Positions 34,929 to 46,476 of a DNA stretch of 64,000 nt are shown here, piece by piece; position 1 is the stretch's first letter, and each line of letters begins with the position of its first letter. Origin of the DNA: Echinostoma caproni (Eukaryota > Platyhelminthes > Trematoda > Plagiorchiida > Echinostomatidae); the NCBI GenBank assembly GCA_900618425.1, contig UZAN01039453.1:11452-75451 (forward strand), read 5' to 3'. The notes beneath the pieces were generated by a model. That model was not told the DNA's origin. It worked only from the letters and a program-made list of their open reading frames with translations, and did no database searches. Position numbers and translations under genes: made by a program.

Positions 34929-35996
34929 CTGTTTATCCAATGGTTACCCGGTGTTGTAAAAAAAGGTTATTGTGACGAAGATGCACTTCCTGGGTACAAG
35001 TATATGAGTGAACTGACAAAAGATTACCGGATACGCATGCCTGACGACGCGGCCAGAACTGCGAAACCGGTCACGTGCTTCCAGGGAAATTTTGTCCAGT
35101 CATTTACATACTACTTATTATGAAATATATTTATCTAGAAAGAGAGAGTTTAAAAGTTGAGGAAATATTCAAGCGGAAGCGATATGAAGGAATTTCGATC
35201 AGCTGTCTGGCATATTCTGTGTAAACAGTTCCGTGATCCGATGGAGCATTGGAGCGATGGAGCATCCAGTTGAGAACAATTCTTTGATCCCTTCTACGCG
35301 TACTGCACATAAGGTGATAGAAACCAGTGAACTGTAATACTGATCATTATCTGAATCTGGAGTGGGCAAGAAAGCAAAACCACCCAGTTGGCGAACGCCT
35401 CTATATATATTTTTATGATAGGATAACACATATCCGGATGCCAGTTAACCTGCTGGATTTAGATTTTAGTAGTCAACTTCGCACTTTAGAAGTCACATCA
35501 TTAACTACAATGATAGGAACGGGTAAAAGCATTCGGCCTTTCGAATAGAGGTTGCTGGGGAAATCGAAACAACCACCGTGTAAACCTTGCGTAATAAAGA
35601 TTTTTAATTTTTTCAACCACTGCTCAAAAAGAAACTTATTATTGTCAAATTTGTCAAATGTTCATAAATATATTTTTATTAAGTTTTCGTTAAACTAAAC
35701 GGTTATTTACATAGTGCTCTTTTCCAGCGTTCGATTCAATATTTTACATTGATAATTCCATTACTTTTCAATAAAGAATCGCTGCACGTTTCGATGCATC
35801 ACCACCTCTGATTTTTACACCTTCCCGTTCTGAAACATACGAAAAATCAGGCCAAACAGATAACACAATGATTCCTGTTAATGCTCTCATCTAGTTTCTC
35901 GATGACTTTTCTGATTCGAAAGATTCATCGATATTGCGCATAACTGTTTTGCTTTCCTTCATTGTGTATAAGAATAGTTTTCAAATTCTGAGTAAA

Positions 35997-36032
35997 ATAT
36001 ATATATATATAAACATATATATATGTATATAT
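35997..36032. repeat. Imperfect (AT)n microsatellite
   Basis: ATAT repeat interrupted by AAAC and TG. Confidence 0.9.
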
Positions 36033-39000
36033 CATGTTTGTACTACGGGTTCCATGTAGCTTGAGTGCCAAAAACGAGCCAATCGATAACTGGTTTACCT
36101 ACTGTACACCGTTAGAGCGAAACTCGAATCTATAGTGCTTTCGAGTGTATGAATGACTGGGAGAGCTGAGGAATCAGCGTGCGGGTGAAGTCTGTAGGAT
36201 GGTCAATTCCAATTAATCAGTGATCAATCAAAACAGTCATTGGCAATGGATATTTTGTATTCAAAATGAAGCATACTTCAAACGTACTAAATTGCATCCC
36301 ATCTGGTCAATGTAGTCGCAACATTTCAACCCCAGTAATTCATTAAGCATCATCGTAAACAAAGCTCTAACCGGATGAAGCTTTTGGTTATCTCAGGGAA
36401 TGTAAATGGTGCACAATTAGCTGAACATATTATGTACGGTTTTCTGGCAGACACTCAGAGCGCATTGCACGTAAAACACACAAAGTCACGACTGATTGAC
36501 TGAGCAGTGAAATGTAATACATGCAATACGCTACAATTGATATTAATGGCCAAATGTAGTATTTAGACAAAGAAAACTTACTAATCGTTTTTTCATTCGC
36601 GTAGTCACAAATATACATATATATGCTGTGGTTTGATTACAAATGGCGTTAAACTAACTTGTTCGGTAATCTGTTTCATCGTCTCAAATTTAGTTCTAGT
36701 TTAAACCCTACCCGGCCATTGTTCATAAAGTGGAGCAGACAGCACTTCAAGAGCTTCGGCGGGTGGATATTTAATTAAGTTACTATACGATAACGTTTCC
36801 AGGGTGATCAGATTGACCGATTAAATGTGTTCATGGAATGCGGATAATGAAGTTCATAACAAATTCAACTGACAGCTTCTAAAACGAAACTAACTGAATC
36901 TGGATTAAATATTGCACTTAAACTCAGGCTAACAATGAAACATCGGAAGTTTTAACAATTTTATTTTAATATAATTATCCGAAAGTACAAGTTTCCTTTG
37001 AAACTTATCACAAACCCGCCTGTCCCAAAACAAACTTCTTGTTCCGGTATTAGATACGTTATCAATCGACCCTAAAACCTGTTTTTTGATTGTATGAGAA
37101 CATCATTTGCTTGCTTTCATTCTGATAACAACGAATAAAACTCTACGAACGTGAATTTTTCTAGCATAATCCATACGGCTCCGCAGACACCAAGGTCTGC
37201 ACGCATCATATATGCACTGATTATAGAGGGCAAAAGGGATGAAGCAGACGCTTTTGCTGGGTCTTTACACAAAGAATTCACACGCAACTGAAGCAACCTT
37301 CGTTTTTCGACGTACACATTGATTAGCAGATTTCTTCGTTCCAACTTAAAATAAACCAATGACAATATCCGGGAGTATTTGAAATAAAACCACACTCGAG
37401 AGCCTGATATTCTTGGAAATAAGCAAAGATCAAAGATTTGGTGAAAGACCACGGTTCGGACCAATGTGTCGGTGAGATGAATAGGATGGGAAATGTATTA
37501 TTTTCACTGGCTGTTTTGCTCACCTCATACTTGGAACATAGATTTTAATACAATCATAGCAGATAACTCCAGAAGCCTAATCAATTTGTTCAAAGTGCCA
37601 ATCAGAACGATTCATTCTTGGCAACAGTTATTCGAAAAGAACAACTCCTTGTTCATGAATGCTAAGCGTTTATTCATTTGATCAACAGAACCATTCATGG
37701 TGTGTGTTGGAAAATGTTTGCTGAACAGATCCCAAATGTTACTAATACATTTCTTTCCTGCTTAATGCATCTAAAACTGTGAACTGTATTACAAATCTGG
37801 TAAGTTATACACTTTACTTTACTCGCTTGGGCCTCACCCGCAATGCAAACACATCAAACCAATTTATTATTGAATTCGTAATCTCACAGTCTTGTGTTGT
37901 CGTTTTGCTTCCTTTTTATTTATTGAATGTACAATTGTAGAGTTATCATTGGAGAAGGGAGACCGTGACCATACAAAGGCTGACTGGAAAATACACAATT
38001 TGGGGCGTGGTGATGTATCGCACATCGTTCTTCATTGGTGTCCACAAACGTTCAAAATGGAGTCTTGCATTCTCACTAAATAATCCTGTAACATGACTAA
38101 ACATTTATTATGTACGCACCAAACCTTTCTCATGGATTTTGTTTTGGGGAAAGGTTCAGTGGCAACCAAACGTCTATGACGTTGTTCAAACGAACCCCAA
38201 CCATACCGATAAATTTAATTGAGAAGGCTTTTGTTTTATTGTGATTTCTGACTGCTCTTGAGGAGCAAACAATTAACTTACAGGTAATTGAAATATGAGG
38301 TTTGGGTATAAACAGACATGTGCAAGGTTACGACTAGGTAAAACTAATGTTCAGCTAAACATATGTTTTTGTCAGAGTCATCTCCAAAACACCTACATTT
38401 CAATTAAATCAAAAAGAATTGAGTAGGATATATTAGAAAGAAAGGCAATTGCGCGTCTGAGAAGGTTAAAATAGCCTAATAAATGAATCCACTTCTCGCA
38501 TTATGTGAACAAAACCAACGGTATGACGTCATCGTCTTATTTACTGGGTGCCGTCTTACTTCGGCACGGAACGTTTGAACATTTGCAAACAATTGCGAAA
38601 TTTCATAGGTTTGCAGGAGTTCGGTGGGACTGAACAAATGATTAATTTATTAAGGTACGCTAGCCGAAGGTCCCAGCTTCACGAGTAACATTCATGTTCA
38701 ACACAAGTTTGAAAACTGTGTAGAGCTTGATGAGGATAAGGGTAAAGATGTTGGTGAAAAGAGAAGTTTACATCCTGAAGACAGATGCACTAGAGTTCAT
38801 TCGTGGCTTAATTGTTGATCAATAATCTGTTGCAGTTTATCAGTAGCTAACAAAATTATGAAATGAAGTTATAGAGTTTGTTGATAATAATTATTGCAGT
38901 AGTAAATTGAAATGATTTTGTGATTGCATAAAAAGCGTTTATTTTATCCTAACAAACAATATAACCATGGATAAATTACCTTTTTCAAAACTCATACCTG

Positions 39001-39475
39001 CAAACTCACAGGGCTATATTTTTAAAAGATCGCAGTGTTACACCGATGACGTCCACGTAGCCACATTCCGCCGGTAATCTTTCCGTTCACCAGATAACAC
39101 ATAACGCATTTGACCAGAATTATTGCGGAATAACTTGAACAACCACCAACCCCATGCGTTTTATACCGGATTTTCTTCTACACAAAAAAGTGTAAACTCC
39201 ACATCCAGGATTACATATTATGGGTAAACACTGACGTAGTAAAGGAGGAAATAGGTCCCGGAATAATTAGACAGAGAGCATGTAGATCAAAAGGAGTTTA
39301 AAGGTGAGTAGATTTCGGAGAGCCACTTTTAGAACACGGTAATATATTATTAAATGTTTCCAGATACCACTTGAGATCCTCAGCTAGATTTCCTTAGGTG
39401 GGGCTTAATAACCGCGACCGATGGTTATATATTGATAACGGGACATGGTCAACTAACTCCTGGTGTTTCATCTAG

Positions 39476-39870
39476 TTACTGTTTACGGAGAGAAAACCAA
39501 TCATACCCGTGAGGAACATTTATCTCCAATACGCTCATATAGACGAAATACGTCCAAAAATATTTTCATTCCAGAAACTGATCTAAATTTGCCACAGATC
39601 GGGGGCAATATCAATCCTATAATGAAAAAGGTACATAAGCACTATTTCATCACAGTTTCTGGATGGCTTTGAAAGTAAATATATTTAATGATTCTGGTCT
39701 TGCAATATTTGAAAGCGCTCCCTTTCCCGGCGCAGATGAAAACAATTTCATTTAATTACATAACTCATTCAATATTAGATAAACATGAGTATAACGGGGA
39801 GAAATTTATGTACAGGAAAAAGATCGTATCTTCATTGGTTTCAAGATCAGATAATCTGAGAACGCCAAAC
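39476..39870 (+). CDS. Candidate two-exon host gene segment, unknown protein
   Basis: Exon a, 39476-39630, follows GGTGTTTCATCTAG and ends AAAAAG before GTACAT. Exon b, 39736-39870, follows CGCTCCCTTTCCCGGCGCAG and ends before GTAAGG. Exon a is open from its first base (2 nt of a split codon) and ends in phase 0. Exon b is open only in phase 0, so they join in frame over a 105-bp intron. Residues include FIPETDLNLPQIGGNINP and HEYNGEKFMYRKKIVSSLVS. A strong donor (AAAG before GTGAGTAG at 39304) upstream leaves one base, also compatible with exon a. No family recognised. Single-exon openness is not significant; the support is three consistent splice phases. Confidence 0.33.
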
Positions 39871-40067
39871 GTAAGGTCGTTTTAATGTCATTCCAGCCAC
39901 AAAACAGTGTGTCGGGTTCGAACACATTTTGTGCACCTTCTGATAAAATCGGTGTCCGGAATACGAATGACATTGTTTGCGCACTTGAGGTACCGTGTGT
40001 GTTCGTGTGTCTGGTTGAGTGATGTGTCTCGCGTTGCCGAGCAGTGTGCAGCGTGCGATGTGTGTAT

Positions 40068-40776
40068 TCAACCCGGAGCATGCAGTTCCAAAGAGTCGGT
40101 GCACTGTTCGCATGATTCGACAAAAGATGCTTGTTCTTCAGAACGCAAATCATTGTTTAAGCACAGCGTGCCCAAACGTGAACACGGTCTGTCCGTTTTG
40201 CGTTGAAAGTGTCTCGGGCTAGATTTCGAATGCATTTCCAGTTCATGATGCAACAGACGATGCGGAACGATTGAACGAATGGTTGCGGAAGAAGAGGATG
40301 TTAAACTTTTGGCAGTCAGTTTTTGGCTACCTCGAGCAGCAGTGTGAATCGCAGATGCTGGAATCATATGACATGAGCACAAACCATCGGTCGGTGTGTG
40401 TAGCGATTCCGTAGTTGGATCTGTATCATTGTCCAATTTTATCAGGTCGCATAAATGGTTCGGTAGCTGATGACCTGAATGTCTCGAACGGGATGTTTGA
40501 CAACTGTCCGGACCATTTAATCGCCATTTCTCAAAATGTTTACTGTAGTAGTACCTTGTAGCAAGCCACGTGACTGTAATGCAAATTGTTATACCGATTC
40601 CGGTGAGCCAGAGGAAAATCCATTGATCGAATTTGAATGAAAACGTGGCGGAATGATCTGCCGTTTGGCTTAGAACCACATTTGTCCCGGTGATAGTTTC
40701 AGTTTCACTAGGAGGAGTCAAAGTTGTGCGGTGGATCTTAGGGATATCTGAACGTTGGGAATGATCACCAAAAGGG
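40068..40776 (-). CDS. Exon of a single-pass membrane protein, C-terminal part
   Basis: A minus-strand frame of about 235 codons is open from a TAA near 40778 to its stop at 40068-40070, far longer than expected by chance here. A serine/threonine-rich segment (TPPSETETITG) leads to one clear membrane span (WIFLWLTGIGITICITVTWL, followed by ATRYYYSK), then about 160 residues rich in serine, histidine and arginine, ending LELHAPG. The layout suggests a type I membrane protein with a cytoplasmic tail. The start is not an initiator ATG; an acceptor such as ATATCCCTAAG near 40732 is likely, with earlier exons at higher coordinates. No family recognised. Plus-strand frames over 39907-40222 are antisense to it. 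Confidence 0.5.
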
Positions 40777-40814
40777 GCTTATTAAGGATTGGATCAATTG
40801 TCATGATATATATA

Positions 40815-40920
40815 TAGGTGTTGAGCAAACTCATGCAACATCGTTCTCACTTTGAAAATGCATTTCACTTTCCAAAATTATATCTGTATATATTTGGCTA
40901 TAGGTAAAATGATACATTCC
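40815..40920 (+). repeat. Solo copy of the transposon-end repeat
   Basis: TAGGTGTTGAGCAAACTCATGCAACATC (written here as 40815-40842, preceded by TA) matches the 28-bp ends at 49301 and 51037. Homology to the inner side of the 51037 end continues for about 100 bp (TTTGAAA, CATTTCA, ATATAT, ATTCC anchors). It is probably the remnant of one end of the same element family. Confidence 0.6.
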
Positions 40921-42612
40921 GCCTGTTCATCGAGTTTGGCAAATTGTTTGCAAACGTTTCGGCTGGTGGGTATGTCCGTGGTGGAAGATCTAGTTTTATG
41001 TAACCGATAGCGGCACTGGAAAGCGTCGACCAGTGAACCGGCACGCCGGTCATTTTCCTGTGGATGCCATGGCGTTTGGTCTCAGTGCAATACAATATGA
41101 TTTTATCAGTTGTATTCTCATGAAAGCAGATGGATAGAAAAAGAGCCTAATTTCGTTGAAGCTCTTTTATCACTAGGGATATGTGGGCTTTATATCGTGT
41201 CTCCTCTATCCAATTGAGAGAACGTTGGTAAAAAGTCCTCCAGAGATTGATTTTATGATCTTCATGGTGGCCAGAGGTATTGCCTCTCAACAGTCTAGAA
41301 TTGTTTGTTTTTTACTTTGTTTAATGAGAAGGCAATAAAATGAGAGAACTCTTTGTGCTAACCTCCACGGTCACAATCTCGCGATAAGACAATTGAGCGC
41401 TTTTTGAAATACACGACCACATATACACGGAAGGCTTGCACGATTAGAGAGGGATTGCATCATCATGACCAAGAATGGAACATAACGTGGTTCACTTTAC
41501 ACAATGTGGTAGGGGTAAGCGCCTTTCGAGTTCACGTACGCATATTTGCAGACTGTATCATCGACAACGAAATGGTTTTGCTCCATGGTCTTATTAATAA
41601 ACTCATGAATGCATATTCACTCCAACATGTTTGAAGCAGACAACCAATTTGTGTGTTGTATGGCAGCCCTCTGATTGGCCGCTTCCCCCTTCCTGAAAAA
41701 TTGTATCTTTGTATACTCAATAAAAAAGAAGCAAATGAAAAAAGAAAATCAGACTAGTGGTTTATCAGACAACCGGTCAGGAATCCATGGAATCGGTATT
41801 TTGAGTTACTCTGCCCCCCCCCACACACAAACAAACATTTGTGCGTTTGCCTGCTGCACATACATTCGTCGGTCTGTACCATCTAGGGTACGATGGCCGC
41901 AGGTACACCGTTCATCGACTGTTGTTCAAGAAAGTTCAAAAGCTTGCCTTCTCTGAGCAATGGCCGGATCCTTCAGATTGCTCAGCAGAATTCTGTATAT
42001 CGACTTTTAAAAACGTTTTACATTTAGACCAAGAATTGCCATGTGTGACCGACAGGCACTTGTAAAGCTAAATTGCTTCCCAACAATTCCAAGACAAGAT
42101 CATTGCTGGTAAGGTTGAATGATAGTCCCCTAGTTCGAGCGCCATACGCCGCTTTGAACTAAAAAAGGCTTTCAGTGGTTAAATGAATATGCGAGAGTTG
42201 CCGGGCTAAGTTGTGAACGGAGAGCTGGGGTTTGAAGATATAAGTATTTTCATATTATTACTCAACTCCTCCGTAGTAACTGCTTTCTTCTCTGTCCCAT
42301 TTGTTTTTCTGTCAATCGATTTGGTTTATGGTAAACGCTCTTTGCATTTTTTTCGCAGTTCAATCGATGTGATCTTCGCTTCGTCGGGAACAAGACGTCT
42401 GAATTATCGTCACATATTTCCCGAAAACTCAGACATCACACTTTCAGCCAGACCAAATGATTTTTTATCGTCTGTTAAATCCATCTTGTAATGATTGTCA
42501 ACGGTAACTTATTTTTCACAAGTAGCGAAAGGTTAACACAAAGTGACTGGTTTTCCCCACTAAAAAACGCTTACAAGCAATTCCGGGTTGTGTGTGGACG
42601 AGCTTGTGAGTT
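40921..42612. other. Unassigned DNA with weak exon candidates
   Basis: Candidates not called as genes: a frame through 41886-42065 (SEQWPDPSDCSAEFC) that competes with another open frame, and a frame at 42359-42491 behind a very good acceptor (CATTTTTTTCGCAG) that ends in TAA. Either could be a terminal exon. Confidence 0.4.
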
Positions 42613-43286
42613 GTGACCACCCACTGCCATTCGACACAGTTCCCGTCCGATAAACGTGCAACTGAACGACAACTGAAAATTCCACTCCACAGTATGTTTC
42701 CGTCCTGGAGAATCGTTTGGTCTGATAGAATATCATTGAAGCGGGAAACTAGAGCTGTTTGTCGACATGCGACACACGAGCAGGAGAATGTCACTAACGG
42801 GCAGCGGTGAGTGTAACCTTAACCGGAACGACCAAAATTCATAACATAAGGTGCTCTGTTAACCATTGTTATGGAGCTAGTCTAAATTCACACATGTTAC
42901 CTGTCTAAAAATGAGAACTAGTTATTGGTCCCAATATCCACTGAGAACTTTATTCCTTAGGTTACCCAGTTGAATTTTCCCTCGGTTGCCATGATTTCTT
43001 CAACCTGAGACAGTGTGAATGAACAGCACATCCGTATTGATTGCATTGGCTAAACAACTTATGATTGTTCGGACTGTGTATTGTTTCCAGTGTAATTAAC
43101 GATACGAACCAGGTGGGAACCATCCATCCGTCGGCCACTGGAGAATACCTATTAAGTTCATATCTTACAAATATTTTGATGATAGAAAGCGATCGATATT
43201 TTGAAGATATTTTCTCCTATAATAAGTGCATAACTGAGGTTCCTCTTTTTCCAACTAACATTACGTCAGTGCAGATGTTTATGTGA
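42613..43286 (+). CDS. Candidate two-exon host gene, unknown protein
   Basis: Exon 1 ends at 42807 with CAGCG before GTGAGT, a consensus donor. It is open from 42613 and has an in-frame ATG at 42691 (MFPSWRIVWSDRISLKRE). Exon 2 starts at 43091 after GTATTGTTTCCAG, a consensus acceptor, and is open for 65 codons to TGA at 43284-43286 (INDTNQVGTIHPSATGEYLL, then MIESDRYFEDIF). Exon 1 leaves two bases and exon 2 supplies one, so the join over the 283-bp intron is in frame and creates an arginine codon. The true first exon may be upstream, since TTGTGAG just before 42613 could be an acceptor. No family recognised. The minus-strand frame at 42516-42794 is antisense. Confidence 0.38.
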
Positions 43287-43639
43287 TCTGACAAACACTG
43301 ACTTTTGTTTACCAAAACAAATCAGTTCAAGCTCCGGAGCTTCCTCTATCTGTCGTCGAATAAGTCACTTGGTAACTGTTATCGATTAAAGTTAGCACTG
43401 TACTTAAATACATTTATAGTACTGGCTAATTGTAATACACTAAAATCGTTTCTTTATGATCAACTGAGGTTGCATTATATTTATCATCTAGAAACACCCA
43501 ACAAGGCGTCTTATTATTATTTAAAAACAAACTAATTCATTATAAATGCCTATACTAACCAATAAGAGGTTCACAGGGACCCATTGCTTCAGTTTCGATT
43601 AGGCCTGGGTCATCACCTCATTTTCTTTTAGGTAATCCC

Positions 43640-43745
43640 CCAGATGGGCCGATGGATTCGCACTGTTGATGAGATCCAACCAAGTCGAAACGGCTGTCCA
43701 GTGCTTATTAGATTTTCAGTTCACGCTTCATTTGTCATATACACG
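43640..43745 (+). mobile_element. SINE hammerhead module, copy B (best ribozyme fold)
   Basis: The tRNA-like head is lost or unrecognisable, but the ribozyme region 43660-43704 is nearly intact. Stem I GCACTG (43660-43665) pairs perfectly with CAGTGC (43699-43704). The core reads TTGATGA (43666-43672), with only C3 changed to T. Stem II segment GATCCAACCAAGTC has three pairs, GAAA (43687-43690) is intact, and CGGCTGTC carries a two-pair stem III and the cleavage-site TC. The tail CTTATTAG...TTCACGCTTCAT matches copy A. The C3 substitution is expected to abolish cleavage. Confidence 0.75.
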
Positions 43746-46316
43746 ATGAATTTCCCCTTTGAAATTTGAATTAGAGTGCCCAAACTCAGCAACTTCTGTC
43801 CTTTATTCCCAAAGACTAATTTTCCCTGATTCACTGACCGCAGTGTCCTTCATCGATAGATGTTTTCAACTATTTTGGAAAAATTTTGCGGAAACAAAAC
43901 ATCACAGCGGTATAACAATTTTCTGAGAAACCAATAGTCTGAGCTCATCTCTTCCCCTTGTACAAGTCTTGCTAAAAGAAATGTGATCACTCAACCCCTG
44001 AAAATGGATAATAGACAAATTTGTTTGCAATACATGATAACAAACGGATATACAAAACAGTAATGGTATGCTTTCTGAAAGCTATTTTTATACGGTTTGA
44101 ATGCTCAAGTGATAAAATGTACGGCGGGATGCCTTATGCTTTCATAAATCTAAAACGCGCGTCATGCTCGACGTTGCGTCGAAATTCCAGTATCGCTCAG
44201 TTCGTTCACAATTCTACACACACACAAACAAGGACACTTTTCACAAAGGTAAGCAGATTAAGAAACCACTGATTTGGAACGACCAACCTGTCTACTCACA
44301 GACATGTAGACGACAGCGAATATTCAAATAGATCCTACTGCCAGATTTGCATTTACGGATACCAGAAAATATCCACGCATATGCTTAAACTTGCCGTTAA
44401 TGTTTGACTGCTGTGCAGGTTGTGATGTATGCATGGGAGCAGTTTCCATCACAGACTGTGGAAATGCATCCAGTTCGTCACATTTTGAATCGATTCCCGT
44501 CCAGACATTCTGCAATCTGAAATTTTGTGAGACTGTGTTGGTAATAGGCTGTCATTTGAATAGAGAAATGCGATTCCTCCGAAAGCTGCACATAGCTTTG
44601 CGATGGAATTGCCAAGAAATGGTCTAATAGTAGAAGTGATTAACCTGAATATCAAAGGGCATTGCTTAGGCAGTTAACCGCTCGTGTGTTTGCTATGGGA
44701 ACGAAGCAAAGCGACCCTATCCATGGTGGCAGCGAATATTTTATCGATAGACTATCAGATACCAGTGTAAATTTTAATTACGATACAGTGTAGTTTAAAT
44801 TTTTCAGCCCCATCGGAGTTAACATTATTGTTCTACCAACATGTTTGTAGTCTATGAATAATCCACAAAATCACTTACCTCAATAATGTACAAAGTAAAA
44901 AAGATACATTATAAGAACATTTATTTTACAAATTATCGATTTAAAAACAGGTGATACTTCACTAGATTCACACAATTTTGATCTTACTCAATAAACGCAT
45001 GTCAGTTAGTGTTTTCTGAGACAACCCACCCTAAATGACTCGAACCGGTGAGCATGTGTGAGGACCAAATGTGAGCAACATCCGGTTATGCAACTGGAAT
45101 GTTGATTACTTCTTTCCCGACTGTCATCACTTCTTCCCCACTACTGAACATTTGGATATCAATTGTGCTGTATTAACCGAAAGAAAAATCACCGCACATG
45201 AACTTGTTCGATACCCTGTGTTTTCTTACGAAGTAGTGCTCTCCGACTGAGTGATCCATGAAGAGATAAGCTGCTCTGTGGTTTGTGAGACCATTATTTC
45301 ATCATAGCCCAGTGGCACTGAATAGTCCTGTTCTGTTTCGTCTACTCCCGGGAGATGGTGCCAAATTAAACATANGGCAAGTTTGCAAGGACACTTGTGC
45401 ACTGAGTTCACCCCAGGTGATGGACACGACCATTAAGAGAGCACCCGGGTCGCCAGTGGTCATTTTTCCATGATCACAGTAAAATTTCACCTCAACAGTA
45501 GTTAATCCCGGCAGTACAGTGGTTATCCTTTATTCTTCGAAAGATTTCTCAAGGAAGTACCGTTGCGTAGTAACTGCAACTGATTGACAAACTATTTTAC
45601 GTGATGGCTGCACCGCTGTCTTGGTTTGTTTATAGTTAAACAGGGCAAATAAACAATACTANTACTATGTGGACAATGCTGATAGGTTAGTTTCAGACGG
45701 AATTCGCAGAGTCAACAAAGAACATGAGAGGCGGTCAGAAAACGGAATTGGACCACATTCATTATTCGCCTAATGGACACAGTTATATGCACAAGACTAC
45801 CTTTGCTGGGCATGAGCTAGTCAATGAACTAGACAATGAATGTATCCACGCTGGTTCGAGTTGAAATTTAATTTCTAACAATCCTTCGTCGTTGATTCTT
45901 TCTCATACTGAATGAAATCTCTGAGTTGTGACCTTGGCCAGCGTCCAGAGCCATTATGTACACAATTGCACAATTTTAGTAGGAGCGGGAATAGAAGGCA
46001 TTGCAAATAATCATCTCATTTTCTATCTCTATTCTAGAAATTGAATGAAAACAATATAACTAACCCTTGACTACTGGAAGTACACATTCCAGTCCTGGGG
46101 TTCCAAGAGCAGTCGGGGTCTCGCAGGGCCACGCATTTCCTGAAATAATAATCACAAATGAGAAAGATATGAGAACGCTCTGGGGTTTGATGAAAACAAG
46201 CTGAGATATTCTCCGTTTAGAAATTCATTTATTTGCTAAGTTTTCAAATTGTTGTTTGAAAGTGTTGAAATTGTGAAAAGTTCAGTAACCTCTTTGGAAT
46301 TCGAAACCATATATGG
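43746..46316. other. Unassigned DNA
   Basis: No firm gene. A minus-strand frame through about 45300-45520 (TTVEVKFYCDHGKMTTGD, then LSAQVSLQTC) looks exon-like and contains one N, but it lacks a convincing acceptor. Single N bases lie at 45375 and 45661. Confidence 0.4.
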
Positions 46317-46476
46317 ACGCCGCCTACTCCTTTGTACAGCGCACGCAATACCAGCAATACCAACACCGATTAATGGACGATGGAAGACTGATTCGAATCT
46401 GAAAAGATCAGTGCTCTTGGTATAGTTTCGTAGCTCAGGGGGTATGGTGTACGCTGTACAAAAGCGTAGGCGACGA
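46317..46476. repeat. 36-bp inverted repeat with 88-bp spacer
   Basis: 46317-46352 and the reverse complement of 46441-46476 agree at 29 of 36 positions, sharing CGCCTAC, TTTGTACAGCG and ATACC. The right arm is preceded by CGTAGCTCAGGGGG, which resembles a pol III A box, but no B box is visible. It may be two opposed copies of a tRNA-like SINE head. Confidence 0.6.

Larger units (their letters stand above)
31976..39264. other. Long unassigned AT-rich stretch with microsatellites
   Basis: No gene is recognised with confidence. TA-rich microsatellites lie at 34887-34925 and 35997-36032. A minus-strand frame at 32990-33262 (90 codons) and one at 32569-32829 contain no domain I know. A hammerhead-like sequence at 35036-35078 is discussed as a finding. 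The stretch is probably intronic or intergenic. Confidence 0.5.

Noticed and set aside
39847..40222. Several overlapping frames of 67-115 codons on both strands
   Set aside because: The region is stop-poor on both strands. The minus frame with the membrane span is the only one with protein-like features; the others were treated as shadows, although one plus frame could extend the chain ending at 39870.
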